DNA of 64,000 nt. Origin: Xenophilus sp. Marseille-Q4582 (GTDB lineage: Bacteria; Pseudomonadota; Gammaproteobacteria; Burkholderiales; Burkholderiaceae_C). The notes under the pieces are model-generated. The model ran no database searches. It was not told where the DNA came from and saw only the letters and a program-made list of their open reading frames with translations. Positions 1 through 13,075 of the stretch are shown here, one piece after another. Positions within the stretch are counted from its first letter, which is position 1. Every line of letters begins with the position of its first letter. The stretch covers positions 868,001 to 932,000 of the forward strand of contig NZ_CAKAKO010000003.1 of NCBI RefSeq assembly GCF_916700565.1, read 5' to 3'. The position numbers and the translations under genes were made by a program.

Positions 1-1080
1 GATGCGGCGCTCCAGCGCCAGGAACTCGGCCGATTGCATCTCGGTCAGGCGAGAGACGGTGCGCGGGAACTCATGCGCGAGCGGCCCTTCGGTATACAAC
101 GCCTCGGGCGGCACGGCGGCCGACAGGATCAGCTTGACGCGCCGATCGTAGAACACGTCCACCAGCCAGGTGAAGCGGCGCGCCTCCGAGGCCATGTTGA
201 CCGGCATGTGCGGCACGTCCGACAACAGCACGGTGTGGAACTGGCTCGCGATCTCGAGGTAGTCGTTCATCGAGCGCGGCCCGCCGCACAAGGTCTTGAA
301 GTCGAACCACACCACGCCGCCGGCGCGCCGGCGCGCACGGATCTCGCGCTTCTCGATGTGCAGCACAGGGTTGTCGTCGCCCTTCTCGGCCAGTTGCTCG
401 AAGGTCTTGCGCAGCTGCTTCTCGGCCGCCGCGTCGTTGGGCGTGAGGTACAGCGGTACCTGCTCGAGCGTGCGGCGGCGGTAGTCCGTGCCGTTGTCCA
501 CGTTCACCACGTCCATGCGCGCGTTGAGCAGCTCGATGGCCGGCTGGATGCGGTCGCGGTGCAGGCCGTTCGGATACAGGTCGTCGGGTTTGAAGTTGGA
601 GGTGGTGACGAAGCCCACGCCGTTGTCGAACAGCGCCGTCAGCAGCCGGTGCAGGATCATCGCGTCCGTGATGTCGGCGACGTGGAACTCGTCGAAGCAG
701 ATCAGCTTGAAGCGTTTGGCGATGCGCTTGCCCAGTTCGTCCAGCGGGTTCACCGTGCCCTGCAGCTCGTGCAGCTCGCGGTGCACCTCGCGCATGAACT
801 CGTGGAAGTGCAAGCGCGTCTTGCGGTTGATCGGGACCGCGTTGAAGAAGCAGTCCATGATGAAGCTCTTGCCGCGCCCCACCCCGCCATACATGTAGAC
901 GCCGCGCGGGATCTCGGGCCGGTTGATCAGCTTCTTGAACGCGTTGGAACGCTGCGACTTGTACTGCGCCCAGTCGCGCGCGCAGCGGTCCAGCGCCTCG
1001 ACGGCACGCAGCTGTGCGGGATCGGCCTGAAAGCCGCGGGCCTGGAGTTCTGCCTCGTAGGCTTGCTTGACGGTCTGCAA
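1..1080 (-). CDS. zapE: ZapE/AFG1-family cell division ATPase (C-terminus cut off by window edge)
   Basis: This is an AFG1/ZapE-type P-loop ATPase, a family linked in proteobacteria to Z-ring function and in mitochondria to membrane protein turnover. The minus-strand frame stays open to base 1 (360 residues), so only a few C-terminal residues are missing. The Walker A motif GGVGRGKS lies at about residues 65-72 and the Walker B-like FDEF at about 129-132. No ATG is available near the expected N-terminus. I chose the TTG at 1080-1078, which gives MQTVKQAYEAELQARGF; the frame upstream runs into the terminator hairpin. It lies just after the odh operon terminator, so it probably has its own weak promoter or depends on read-through. 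The start codon is the least certain part. Confidence 0.9.
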   Translation of the reverse strand, partial: MQTVKQAYEAELQARGFQADPAQLRAVEALDRCARDWAQYKSQRSNAFKKLINRPEIPRGVYMYGGVGRGKSFIMDCFFNAVPINRKTRLHFHEFMREVHRELHELQGTVNPLDELGKRIAKRFKLICFDEFHVADITDAMILHRLLTALFDNGVGFVTTSNFKPDDLYPNGLHRDRIQPAIELLNARMDVVNVDNGTDYRRRTLEQVPLYLTPNDAAAEKQLRKTFEQLAEKGDDNPVLHIEKREIRARRRAGGVVWFDFKTLCGGPRSMNDYLEIASQFHTVLLSDVPHMPVNMASEARRFTWLVDVFYDRRVKLILSAAVPPEALYTEGPLAHEFPRTVSRLTEMQSAEFLALERRI

Positions 1081-1099
1081 GGGATGCTCGGGTCGGTGG

Positions 1100-1139
1100 A
1101 AAAGACAAAGCCGTCCGCGCCCTTGGAGGCGCGGACGGC
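1100..1139 (-). terminator. Rho-independent terminator of the odh operon
   Basis: A perfect 12-bp stem (1110-1121 paired with 1128-1139, 6-base loop) is followed on the minus strand by the T-rich run TTTGTCTTTT. It sits 16 bases after the lpdA stop codon and directly before zapE. Confidence 0.85.
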
Positions 1140-1155
1140 CTGCAGTATCAGCGCA

Positions 1156-2583
<1,428 letters not shown>

Positions 2584-2644
2584 GTTGGACTTCCGTGACT
2601 TGGTAGGAAGAAGTGGTGCAGCGGCCGTCGCGAGCGGCTTGAGG

Positions 2645-2696
2645 TTGCGCCGAGCACCGCAGCCGTACACCCGTACGGCGAGGAGCGCAGGCGCAA
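2645..2696. repeat. Nested inverted repeats in the sucB-lpdA gap
   Basis: An inner 7-bp stem (2662-2668 with 2673-2679, GCCGTAC/GTACGGC) is enclosed by outer arms TTGCGCC (2645-2651) and GGCGCAA (2690-2696). There is no T run on either side, so it is not a standard terminator. It may be an RNA processing or stability element, or a dispersed intergenic repeat. Confidence 0.5.
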
Positions 2697-2729
2697 GATC
2701 GGACGTGCAGTAGGCCGATGTGCCGCTTC

Positions 2730-4001
<1,272 letters not shown>

Positions 4002-4065
4002 TTCTTATCTCTGTCTGTGCGTGTTCGGGGGAGGGTCGCGCCGCCTTCACGGCAGGCAGCACGAA

Positions 4066-4096
4066 CAAAGGCCGTCGCGCCAGGCGACGGCCTTTG
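4066..4096 (-). terminator. Strong hairpin between sucA and sucB, possible attenuator
   Basis: A perfect 13-bp stem (4066-4078 with 4084-4096, 5-base loop) begins 6 bases past the sucA stop. On the minus strand it ends in CCTTTG then TTCG, so the T run is short. It could lower transcription of sucB-lpdA relative to sucA or stabilise the sucA 3' end after processing. Confidence 0.55.
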
Positions 4097-4102
4097 GCCG
4101 GA

Positions 4103-6976
4103 TTACTTGGTCAGCACGAAGCCCTTGAGCTTGGCGAAGGCAGCGTCGACCAGCGCCTTCTGCTGCTCCTGGTGCAGGTGCGAATAGCCGACGGCCGGCG
4201 AGGCCGAGGCGGCACGGCCGGCGTAACCCAGCTTCTGGCCTTCCTGCAGGCTTTCGTGGATGTTGTGCTGCACGAAGAACCAAGCGCCCTGGTTCTGCGG
4301 CTCGTCCTGGCACCACACCACGTCCACCAGGTTCGGGTACTTCTTGAGCTCGGTGGAGAAGGCCTTGTGCGGGAAGGGGTAGAGCTGTTCGACGCGGATG
4401 ATCGCCACGTCGTCGGCCCCCTTTTCCTCGCGCTTCTTGGCCAGGTCGTAGTAGACCTTGCCCGAGCACGCGATCAGGCGCTTGACCTTGTCGGCCTTCA
4501 GTTCCTTCGCGTCCGGAATCACGGTCTGGAAACCGCCCTTGGTGAACTCGGCCAGCGGCGAGGTCGCGTCCTTGTTGCGCAGCAGCGACTTGGGCGTCAT
4601 GATGACCAGCGGCTTGCGCAGGTTGCGCACCTGCTGGCGGCGCAGCACATGGAAGATCTGGCTGGCCGTGGTCGGCTGCACGATCTGCATGTTGGTATCG
4701 GCGGCCAGCTGCATGAAGCGCTCCAGGCGGGCCGAGCTGTGCTCGGGGCCCTGGCCTTCATAGCCGTGCGGCAGCATCATCGTGATGCCGTTGACGCGGC
4801 CCCACTTCACCTCACCCGAAGCGATGAACTGGTCGATCACCACCTGCGCGCCGTTCACGAAGTCGCCGAACTGGGCCTCCCAGATCACGAGCGTGTTCGG
4901 GTCGTTGGAGGCATAGCCGTATTCGTAGGCCAGCACGGCTTCTTCCGACAGGATCGAGTCGATCACCACGAAGGGAGCCTGGTTTTCGGCGATGTTCTGC
5001 AGCGGCACGTAGGTGCCTTCGTCGAACTTCTCACGGTTCTGGTCATGCAGCACGGCATGGCGGTGCGTGAAGGTGCCGCGGCCGCAGTCCTCGCCCGACA
5101 GGCGCACCGGATAGCCGCTGGCCACCAGCGAGGCGAAGGCCATGTGCTCGCCCATGCCCCAGTCGACATTGACCTCGCCACGGCCCATGGCCGCGCGGTC
5201 GTCCAGCACCTTCTTGACCAGCGGATGCACCGTGAAGCCTTCGGGCACGGTGGTGATCTTCTCGGCCAGGCGCTTCCATTCGGTCAGCGGGATCGCGGTT
5301 TCGGCGGCGTCGGTCCACTTCTTGTTCAGGAAGGGGCTCCAGTCCACCGCGTACTTGCTCTTGAAGTTGGTCAGCACCGGATCGACCGTGTGCTTGCCCG
5401 CGTCCATGGCGGCCCGGTAGGCCTTGACCATGTCGTCGCCCAGCGTCTCGCCCAGGCCCTGCGCGGCCAGCTTGTCAGCGTACAGCTTGCGCGTGCCGGG
5501 GTGCTTGGAGATCTTCTTGTACATCAGCGGCTGGGTCAGCGCCGGCGTGTCCTGTTCGTTGTGGCCCAGCTTGCGGAAGCAGACGATGTCCACCACCACG
5601 TCCTTGTTGAACTCCTGGCGGTATTCGAGCGCGAGCTGCGTGCACAGCACCACGGCTTCGGGGTCGTCGCCGTTCACGTGCAGCACGGGCGCGTCGATCA
5701 TCTTGACCACGTCGGTGCAGTACAGCGTGGAGCGGCTGTCGCGCGGGTCGCTGGTGGTGAAGCCGATCTGGTTGTTGATCACGATGTGCACCGTGCCGCC
5801 CGTGTAGTAGCCACGGGTCTCGGCCAGCGCCAGCGTTTCCATCACCACGCCCTGGCCGGCGAAGGCGGCGTCGCCGTGCACCAGCACGGGCAGCACCTGG
5901 TCGCCTTCCTTGTCGCCGCGGCGGTCCATGCGCGCGCGCACGGAGCCTTCCACCACCGGATTCACGATCTCGAGGTGCGAAGGGTTGAAGGCCAGCGACA
6001 GGTGGACCGGGCCGCCACGCGTGGACACGTCGCTGGAGAAGCCCTGGTGGTACTTCACGTCGCCGGCCGGCAGGTCTTCAGGGGCCGTGTGGTCGAACTC
6101 GGAGAACAGGTCCTTGGGCGCCTTGCCCAGGGTGTTGACCAGCACGTTCAGGCGGCCGCGGTGGGCCATGCCGATCACGATCTCCTGCACGCCCTTCTCG
6201 CCGGCACGCTGGATCAGCTCGTCCATCGCCACGATGAAGCTTTCGCCACCTTCGAGCGAGAAGCGCTTCTGGCCGACGTACTTGGTGTGCAGGAAGCGCT
6301 CCAGGCCCTCGGCGGCCGTCAGGCGCTCCAGCACGTGCTTCTTCTGCTCGCCGCTCAGCTGCGGGTTGGTGCGCGCGCTCTCCAGCTTCTGCTGCCACCA
6401 GCGCTTTTGCGCCTGGTCGGTGATGTACATGTACTCGGCGCCGATGGTGCCGCAATAGGTTTCGCGCAGGGCGTTGAGCAGGTCGCGCAGGGACATGGTG
6501 TCCTTGCCGAAGAAGGTGTTGCTCGTGTTGAACACCGTCTCCATGTCCGCGTCGCCGAATCCGTAGAAGGACGGCTCCAGCTCGGGGATGGCCGGGCGCT
6601 CGGTGCGCTTGAGCGGGTCCAGGTCGGCCCAGCGCGCGCCCACGTTGCGGTACGCGGCGATCAGCTGCTGAACGGCGGTGCGCTTGCGGCCCAGTTCCGA
6701 ATCGGCGCCGCTGGCCACCACGACCCGGGTCTGGCCCTGCTTCGCGCGCTCGGCGAAGGCGTTGATGACGGGCAGGTGCGGCACGTCCTTGGCATTGCTG
6801 CCATCGGTGGCGGGCACGTGCTGCAGGGCGTCGAAATAGGCGCGCCAGTTGTCGGGGACGCTACCGGGGTTGGCCAGGTAGTTCTCGTACATCTCCTCCA
6901 CGTAGGGCGCGTTGCCGCCGAAGAGGTAGGTGTTGCCGAGATAGGCGCTGTAGATGGACGGCGACGAATCGCTCAT
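4103..6976 (-). CDS. sucA: 2-oxoglutarate dehydrogenase E1 component
   Basis: This thiamine diphosphate enzyme decarboxylates 2-oxoglutarate and succinylates the lipoyl group of SucB in the TCA cycle. It has 957 residues, the normal length for the family. The N-terminal motif SAYLGNTYLFGGNAPYVEE is the E2-binding type of start. The substrate and ThDP regions include IGMAHRGRLNVLVNTLGK, VLVHGDAAFAGQGVV and LSGEDCGRGTFTHRHAVLHD. An AG-rich GGAGG lies about 10 bases before the ATG at 6976. It is the first gene of sucA-sucB-lpdA, and the 263-bp upstream gap holds a candidate promoter. Confidence 0.98.
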   Translation of the reverse strand: MSDSSPSIYSAYLGNTYLFGGNAPYVEEMYENYLANPGSVPDNWRAYFDALQHVPATDGSNAKDVPHLPVINAFAERAKQGQTRVVVASGADSELGRKRTAVQQLIAAYRNVGARWADLDPLKRTERPAIPELEPSFYGFGDADMETVFNTSNTFFGKDTMSLRDLLNALRETYCGTIGAEYMYITDQAQKRWWQQKLESARTNPQLSGEQKKHVLERLTAAEGLERFLHTKYVGQKRFSLEGGESFIVAMDELIQRAGEKGVQEIVIGMAHRGRLNVLVNTLGKAPKDLFSEFDHTAPEDLPAGDVKYHQGFSSDVSTRGGPVHLSLAFNPSHLEIVNPVVEGSVRARMDRRGDKEGDQVLPVLVHGDAAFAGQGVVMETLALAETRGYYTGGTVHIVINNQIGFTTSDPRDSRSTLYCTDVVKMIDAPVLHVNGDDPEAVVLCTQLALEYRQEFNKDVVVDIVCFRKLGHNEQDTPALTQPLMYKKISKHPGTRKLYADKLAAQGLGETLGDDMVKAYRAAMDAGKHTVDPVLTNFKSKYAVDWSPFLNKKWTDAAETAIPLTEWKRLAEKITTVPEGFTVHPLVKKVLDDRAAMGRGEVNVDWGMGEHMAFASLVASGYPVRLSGEDCGRGTFTHRHAVLHDQNREKFDEGTYVPLQNIAENQAPFVVIDSILSEEAVLAYEYGYASNDPNTLVIWEAQFGDFVNGAQVVIDQFIASGEVKWGRVNGITMMLPHGYEGQGPEHSSARLERFMQLAADTNMQIVQPTTASQIFHVLRRQQVRNLRKPLVIMTPKSLLRNKDATSPLAEFTKGGFQTVIPDAKELKADKVKRLIACSGKVYYDLAKKREEKGADDVAIIRVEQLYPFPHKAFSTELKKYPNLVDVVWCQDEPQNQGAWFFVQHNIHESLQEGQKLGYAGRAASASPAVGYSHLHQEQQKALVDAAFAKLKGFVLTK

Positions 6977-7081
6977 GTTCCGCTGACCTCCGCTTTCCTT
7001 GGGAAAGCATTAGCTGGTTTGAGAAACCTTCCGCGACACGGCTGAACCGGTTGGCGGATGCGACTGTGGCTGGGAAGGGCC

Positions 7082-7109
7082 TGAGTACCGTCGCATTGTG
7101 CCACGTCAA
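7082..7109 (-). promoter_or_regulatory. Candidate sigma-70 promoter of the sucA operon
   Basis: Read on the minus strand, TTGACG (7109-7104) is followed after 16 bases by TACTCA (7087-7082), giving a leader of roughly 100 bases before sucA. The -35 box is good and the -10 box is weak; this is inference from sequence only. Confidence 0.35.
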
Positions 7110-7239
7110 GCGTGTGACAGGGCGCGCGCCCGCCGCCGCGGCGGCAAGGGCGAAGCCGCCTGTGGTGGCAAAGGAACAGGCATTCTCGTGGCGCCGGCGC
7201 GGGCCGCCCCCCCGGGCATGCCCGCGGGTGCGGGCTCGC

Positions 7240-9153
<1,914 letters not shown>

Positions 9154-9320
9154 GGTTGTCTCCGTCGTTAGATGAATGCCCGGTCCGGCCCGGCGCCTGG
9201 GCCCGCGCGGCAGCCCGGCCGGCGGATGGCCCGATTGTAGAAGGCGGGCTTGCGGGAGGCTGACAGTCTGCCAGCGCCCTGGCCCCGCGCCGGCTGAAGC
9301 ACGCGCGACTTCGCCGAGGG

Positions 9321-9334
9321 TTGAGATGGCTCAA
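9321..9334. promoter_or_regulatory. Fnr/Crp-type palindromic operator candidate
   Basis: TTGAGATGGCTCAA is a perfect dyad (TTGAG, 4 bases, CTCAA) that differs from the FNR consensus TTGAT-N4-ATCAA only at the innermost pair. It lies between divergent prpE and the Crp/Fnr-family gene, 63 bases before the chosen start of the regulator. It is a candidate autoregulatory or shared operator. Confidence 0.5.
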
Positions 9335-9396
9335 AGCCGGCTGCGGCGGGCTGGGGCAGATTGCGGGCCTTCCATCGCCGCGCTGCGCCTCATCCC

Positions 9397-10176
9397 ATGT
9401 TGCACGCTCCTTCCGCTCCCGCCGGGTCGCCCCTGGGCCGGCCGCGCGCGCGCTGGGCGCCGGCAGGCGCCCCGCCGCGCCAGGCGCTGGCGCGCACGCT
9501 GCTGGCGGGCGCCTTCGGCCGCGTCACGCTGTCGCACGCCACGCTGGACCGGCTCGAGGCGCAGATGCGCTGCCACGGACTTGAACGGGGGCCGGTCGCC
9601 CGGGCGCCAGCGGGCGCACCGCCGTCCTGGTGGCTGGTGCTGGAAGGCCGCATCGCGGTCGGACGCGCCGGCGCCGACGGCAGCACGGTGGAAAACCGGA
9701 TGGTGGAGCCCGGCCAGTGGTTCGACCTGGCCAGCGCCTGGCTGGGCACGGAATGGATCGAGTCGGCCGTTTGCGTGGCGCCCGTGATCCTGGCGGCGCT
9801 GCCGCTGGCCACGCTGCTCGACTGCGCACGCGAGGACGAACAGCTGATGCGGGGCATGGGCCAGGCCATGGCCGAACGGCTGCGCGAGCTGACCGAGGGT
9901 CGCCACGAACTGGCCACCAAGGACGTGCTGAGCCGGCTGGCGCTGTGGCTGCTGCGCCAGCCGCGCGACGGGGACGCGGGGGCGTCGATCCGGCTGCCGG
10001 TGCAGAAGCGCTCCATCGCGCGCCAGCTGGTCATGGCCCAGGCCACGCTGTCGCGCTGCTTCCGGCGCCTGGTCGAGCTGGGCTGCATCGATGTGGCCGG
10101 CTACACCGTCACCATCCGCGACCTGGCGAAGCTGCGCATGCTGGCGGGGGAAGACGGCGTGCGCGTCCCGGCCTGA
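9397..10176 (+). CDS. Crp/Fnr-family transcriptional regulator
   Basis: The 259-residue protein has a cyclic-nucleotide-binding-like beta-roll (about 60-150, including WWLVLEGRIAVGR and VEPGQWFDL), a dimerisation helix around EQLMRGMGQAMAERL, and a winged helix-turn-helix at about 207-229 (IARQLVMAQATLSRCFRRL) with the Ser-Arg pair typical of the recognition helix. It lacks the N-terminal cysteine cluster of FNR, so direct oxygen sensing through a 4Fe-4S cluster is unlikely. The ATG at 9397 (MLHAPSAPAG) is preferred over an upstream in-frame TTG at 9361. It is divergent from prpE; a role in controlling prpE is inference. The ligand is unknown. Confidence 0.85.
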   Translation: MLHAPSAPAGSPLGRPRARWAPAGAPPRQALARTLLAGAFGRVTLSHATLDRLEAQMRCHGLERGPVARAPAGAPPSWWLVLEGRIAVGRAGADGSTVENRMVEPGQWFDLASAWLGTEWIESAVCVAPVILAALPLATLLDCAREDEQLMRGMGQAMAERLRELTEGRHELATKDVLSRLALWLLRQPRDGDAGASIRLPVQKRSIARQLVMAQATLSRCFRRLVELGCIDVAGYTVTIRDLAKLRMLAGEDGVRVPA

Positions 10177-10217
10177 GCCCACCCGCGCGCCACCTCGGCC
10201 CCAGGGGGCCCGGCACG

Positions 10218-10820
10218 TCAGCGGATCAGCGCCAGCCAGTCGCGGAAGGCCGGATGTTCCGCACCGCGCAGCCACTCGAAGCCCACCATCTCGGTGGTCA
10301 CCAGTTCGGCGCCGGCGCCGGCCAGGCGGTCGAAGGCGGCATCGCGGTTGCGCTCCGTGCGCGAGCTGCAGGCGTCGGTCACCACCCAGACTTCGAATTC
10401 GTCCTCCAGCAGTTCCAGAGCCGTCTGCAGCAGGCACACGTGCGCCTCGCAGCCGGCCAGCACGATGCTGCCGCGTTCGGGCGCCTGGGCCGGGGGTTTC
10501 TGCAGGTGGCGCGGCAGGCTGCGCGCATTGCCCGAGGCGGGCTTGGCCGGCGGACGCAGCCACTCTCCCAGGCCTTCGGACACGGCGCTGAATTGCATCT
10601 TGGCCAGGGTGCGGCGGCAGTGATCGCGCAGTTCGGCCGGCATCTGGCCCAGGCGCGAGGGGTTCTGCTCCGTGCCCCACACCGGCACGTCGGCCAGGGC
10701 CGCCAGCCGGGCCAGGCGCAGCGCCTTGGCCATCACGGCTTCGCCTTCATGGATGGCGGGCATCAGCCGGGGCTGATAGTCGATGAGCACGAGTTGGGAC
10801 TGGTCGGCGTCGAGAAGCAT
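10218..10820 (-). CDS. Isochorismatase-family cysteine hydrolase
   Basis: This 200-residue protein belongs to the isochorismatase/nicotinamidase-like fold. The nucleophile-activating Asp14 is in LVLIDYQPRLMPAI, and the catalytic cysteine is in GCEAHVCLLQTALELL. The family includes hydrolases of amides, N-carbamoyl compounds and isochorismate, and the substrate cannot be told from sequence. The group with the start DxxxxxLVLIDYQ and WGTEQNP resembles YcaC/ycaC-like proteins of unknown substrate. An in-frame extension upstream of the ATG at 10820 would overlap the divergent hydrolase gene and looks non-coding. The divergent start at 10910 is 89 bp away. Confidence 0.85.
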   Translation of the reverse strand: MLLDADQSQLVLIDYQPRLMPAIHEGEAVMAKALRLARLAALADVPVWGTEQNPSRLGQMPAELRDHCRRTLAKMQFSAVSEGLGEWLRPPAKPASGNARSLPRHLQKPPAQAPERGSIVLAGCEAHVCLLQTALELLEDEFEVWVVTDACSSRTERNRDAAFDRLAGAGAELVTTEMVGFEWLRGAEHPAFRDWLALIR

Positions 10821-10909
10821 GGAGGCAGGGGAAAAGGAAGGGTCCGGGCCGGACGGGCAAGGCGGGCGGCCACAATGGGCCGTATGCCCGCCATTGTCCA
10901 CCTCCGCCC

Positions 10910-11716
10910 ATGAGCGCACGCGGCCGTGTCCCTCCGGACGCCGGGGCGCTGCCGCGCCGGCGCCGGCTGCTGGGGGGCGGCGCGGCGGCCGCCGCCCTGG
11001 CCGCCTCGGGCCTGCCAGGCTGCGGCTGGCTGCCCCGGCCGGCCGGGGTGCCGCTGCCGGTCCGGGAGGATCGCGCGGACTGCGGCGCTGCCGACACCCT
11101 GCTCGTCCTTCTGCCCGGCCGCGGCATGGCCCTGCGGGAGCTGGCGCACGAGGGCTTCGTGCAAGCCTGGCGCGCCGCGGGCGTGCGGGCCGACCTGTGG
11201 CGCGTGGACGCCCATCAGGGCTACTACCGCGACCGCAGCATCGTCGACCGGCTGCATGCGGACATCGTGCAGCCCGCGCGGGCCCGCGGCTACGGCCGGA
11301 TCTGGCTGGCCGGCATCTCGCTGGGCGGCCTGGGCGCGCTGCTTTATGCGCACGCGCATCCGCAGGAAGTGGCCGGCCTGCTGCTGATCGCGCCCTACCT
11401 CGGAGAAGCCGCCACGGCCGCCGACGTGGCCGCGCAGGGCGGCCCGGCTCGCTGGACGCCGCCGCAGGCCGGCGGCGACGCCATCGGCCTGCGCGCGTGG
11501 GGCGCTTTGAAGCACGCTGTCAGCCCGCCACCCGGTCCCACGCCGCTGTACCTGGCCTTCGGCGTGGACGACCGCCTGGCGCCCACGCACCGGGTGCTGG
11601 CCGAGGCCTTGCCGCCGCAGCGGGTGATGACGGCTGCGGGCGGCCACGACTGGCCGGCTTGGCGCCCGCTGTGGCGGCGCCTGCTGGCGCAGGCGCCGCT
11701 GCCGCGCTGCGGCTGA
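10910..11716 (+). CDS. Alpha/beta hydrolase, probable exported lipoprotein
   Basis: The 268-residue protein starts with an arginine stretch and hydrophobic segment (RRRRLLGGGAAAAALAASG) ending in the lipobox-like LPGC (Cys38). This suggests export, perhaps by the Tat route, and lipid anchoring. The hydrolase domain shows the nucleophile elbow AGISLGG (Ser137), an acid in FGVDDRLAP and a C-terminal histidine in AGGHDWPAW, which form a plausible catalytic triad. The substrate is unknown. It is divergent from the isochorismatase-like gene and convergent with the sugar dehydrogenase gene, whose stop is about 40 bp away. Confidence 0.8.
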   Translation: MSARGRVPPDAGALPRRRRLLGGGAAAAALAASGLPGCGWLPRPAGVPLPVREDRADCGAADTLLVLLPGRGMALRELAHEGFVQAWRAAGVRADLWRVDAHQGYYRDRSIVDRLHADIVQPARARGYGRIWLAGISLGGLGALLYAHAHPQEVAGLLLIAPYLGEAATAADVAAQGGPARWTPPQAGGDAIGLRAWGALKHAVSPPPGPTPLYLAFGVDDRLAPTHRVLAEALPPQRVMTAAGGHDWPAWRPLWRRLLAQAPLPRCG

Positions 11717-11757
11717 GCCGCATGCCGCATGCCCCGCGGCGGGGGCGGCCAGGACAT

Positions 11758-12888
11758 TCAGGGCTTGAGCCGGATCAGCTGGCCGTTCTGCGCATCGGTC
11801 AGCACGTACAGCAGGCCGTCCGGCCCCTGCCGCACGTCACGAATGCGGGCGCGCCCGTCTTCCAGCAGCTTGTGCTCGGCCGCGACCCGGCCGTCCCTGA
11901 TCTCCAGCCGCGCCAGATAGCCGAACTTGAGCGAACCGACGAAGAGGTTGCCCTTCCAGGCCGGGCCGTAGCGGTCGCTGGTCAGGAAGGCCATGCCCGA
12001 CGGCGCAATGGACGGCACCCAGTACTTGAGCGGCTGTTCCATGCCGGCCTTGGCCGTGCCTTCGCCGATCCGGCCCCCGCCGTAGTTCTCGCCATGCGTG
12101 ATGACCGGCCAGCCATAGTTGCGGCCGGCTTCGGCAATGTTGATCTCGTCGCCGCCCTGTGCGCCATGCTCGTGCATCCACAGCCGCCCGTCGGGCCCGA
12201 GCGTGGCGCCCTGGCCGTTGCGGTGGCCATAGCTCCAGATCTCGGGCAGGGCGCCGCCGCGGTTCACGAAGGGGTTGTCCGCGGGCACGCTGCCGTCCTT
12301 GGCCACCCGCACCACCTTGCCGATGTGGCTGTCCAGCTTCTGCGCGTCGTCGCGGCGGCTGTAGCGATCGCCCAGGGTCATGAACAGGGTGCCGTCACGC
12401 GCCTCGACGATGCGGCAGCCGAAATGGGCGCGGCTCGCCACCTTGGGCTTCTGGCTGAAGAGCACCTTCACGCTTTCCAGGCGCGTGCGGTCGGCAGACA
12501 GCACGGCGCTCGCAAGCGCGGTGCTGTTCGCACCGCCCTCTCCGGGTTCCGAGTAGCAGAAATAGACCGTGCGGTTGCGGGCGAACTGCAAGTCGACAAC
12601 CACGTCCAGCAGCCCGCCCTGCCCGCCCGCGGCCACGGCCGGCAGGCCCTGCAAGGGTTCGCTGCGCTGGCCCGTGACGGAGATGACGCGCATGCGTCCC
12701 GGTTTCTCCGTGACCAGGAAGCGGCCCTCGGGCAGGAAGGCCACGGCCCAGGGGTTCTCCAGGCCGGAGGCCACGACTTCCGGCGCGCCCTGCGCGTGCG
12801 CCCAGGCGCAGGCGCCCGCCAGCAGCGCAGTGGCCAGCCAGCGCCCGGCCCTCTGGGGGCGCCGGGCCCGGATGAGTGCTTGGTTCAT
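11758..12888 (-). CDS. PQQ-dependent aldose sugar dehydrogenase-like protein (YliI/Asd family)
   Basis: This 376-residue protein is a predicted periplasmic beta-propeller sugar dehydrogenase of the glucose/sorbosone dehydrogenase family. A signal peptide ends near WAHAQG. Family motifs follow: GLENPWAVAFLPEGRFLVTE, the region around HEHGAQGGDEINIAEAGRNYGWP, and SGMAFLTSDRYGPAWKGNLF. Related enzymes oxidise aldoses with PQQ and pass electrons to the respiratory chain. No pqq biosynthesis genes lie in the window, so the cofactor source is not shown. The ATG at 12888 (MNQALIRARR) is preferred to an ATG 39 bases upstream because it leads directly into the signal peptide. It is divergent from the NlpC/P60 gene across an AT-rich region. 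Confidence 0.85.
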   Translation of the reverse strand: MNQALIRARRPQRAGRWLATALLAGACAWAHAQGAPEVVASGLENPWAVAFLPEGRFLVTEKPGRMRVISVTGQRSEPLQGLPAVAAGGQGGLLDVVVDLQFARNRTVYFCYSEPGEGGANSTALASAVLSADRTRLESVKVLFSQKPKVASRAHFGCRIVEARDGTLFMTLGDRYSRRDDAQKLDSHIGKVVRVAKDGSVPADNPFVNRGGALPEIWSYGHRNGQGATLGPDGRLWMHEHGAQGGDEINIAEAGRNYGWPVITHGENYGGGRIGEGTAKAGMEQPLKYWVPSIAPSGMAFLTSDRYGPAWKGNLFVGSLKFGYLARLEIRDGRVAAEHKLLEDGRARIRDVRQGPDGLLYVLTDAQNGQLIRLKP

Positions 12889-12985
12889 GCGGCACTGTCG
12901 CGTGCCTCCCCGGCGGCTGGCAAGCATGCCCCTCTATGACTTCGGGCAATGACGAAGCCGGCCCTTACAACTTCCGTTTTCACAT

Positions 12986-13055
12986 ATGTGTCAATAACAT
13001 GAATCGAATCAAGAAGTTAGGTCTTCATTTGAGACCGCATTTTCGATTGACACAT
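12986..13055. repeat. AT-rich operator-like inverted repeat between divergent genes
   Basis: ATGTGTCAAT (12986-12995) and ATTGACACAT (13046-13055) are perfect 10-bp inverted copies 50 bases apart. The left arm overlaps the palindrome CACATATGTG (12981-12990). The right arm covers the -35 box of the NlpC/P60 promoter. The stretch is far richer in A+T than the rest of the window. This geometry suggests a repressor with two sites, possibly looping, but the regulator is unknown. Confidence 0.5.
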
Positions 13056-13075
13056 TTGGTAGTGCTATCTATCCT
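13047..13075 (+). promoter_or_regulatory. Sigma-70 promoter of the NlpC/P60 gene
   Basis: TTGACA (13047-13052) is a perfect -35 box. A 17-base spacer leads to TATCCT (13070-13075, four of six matches). The ATG follows only 8 bases later without a Shine-Dalgarno sequence, so the transcript is predicted to be leaderless or nearly so. Confidence 0.65.
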
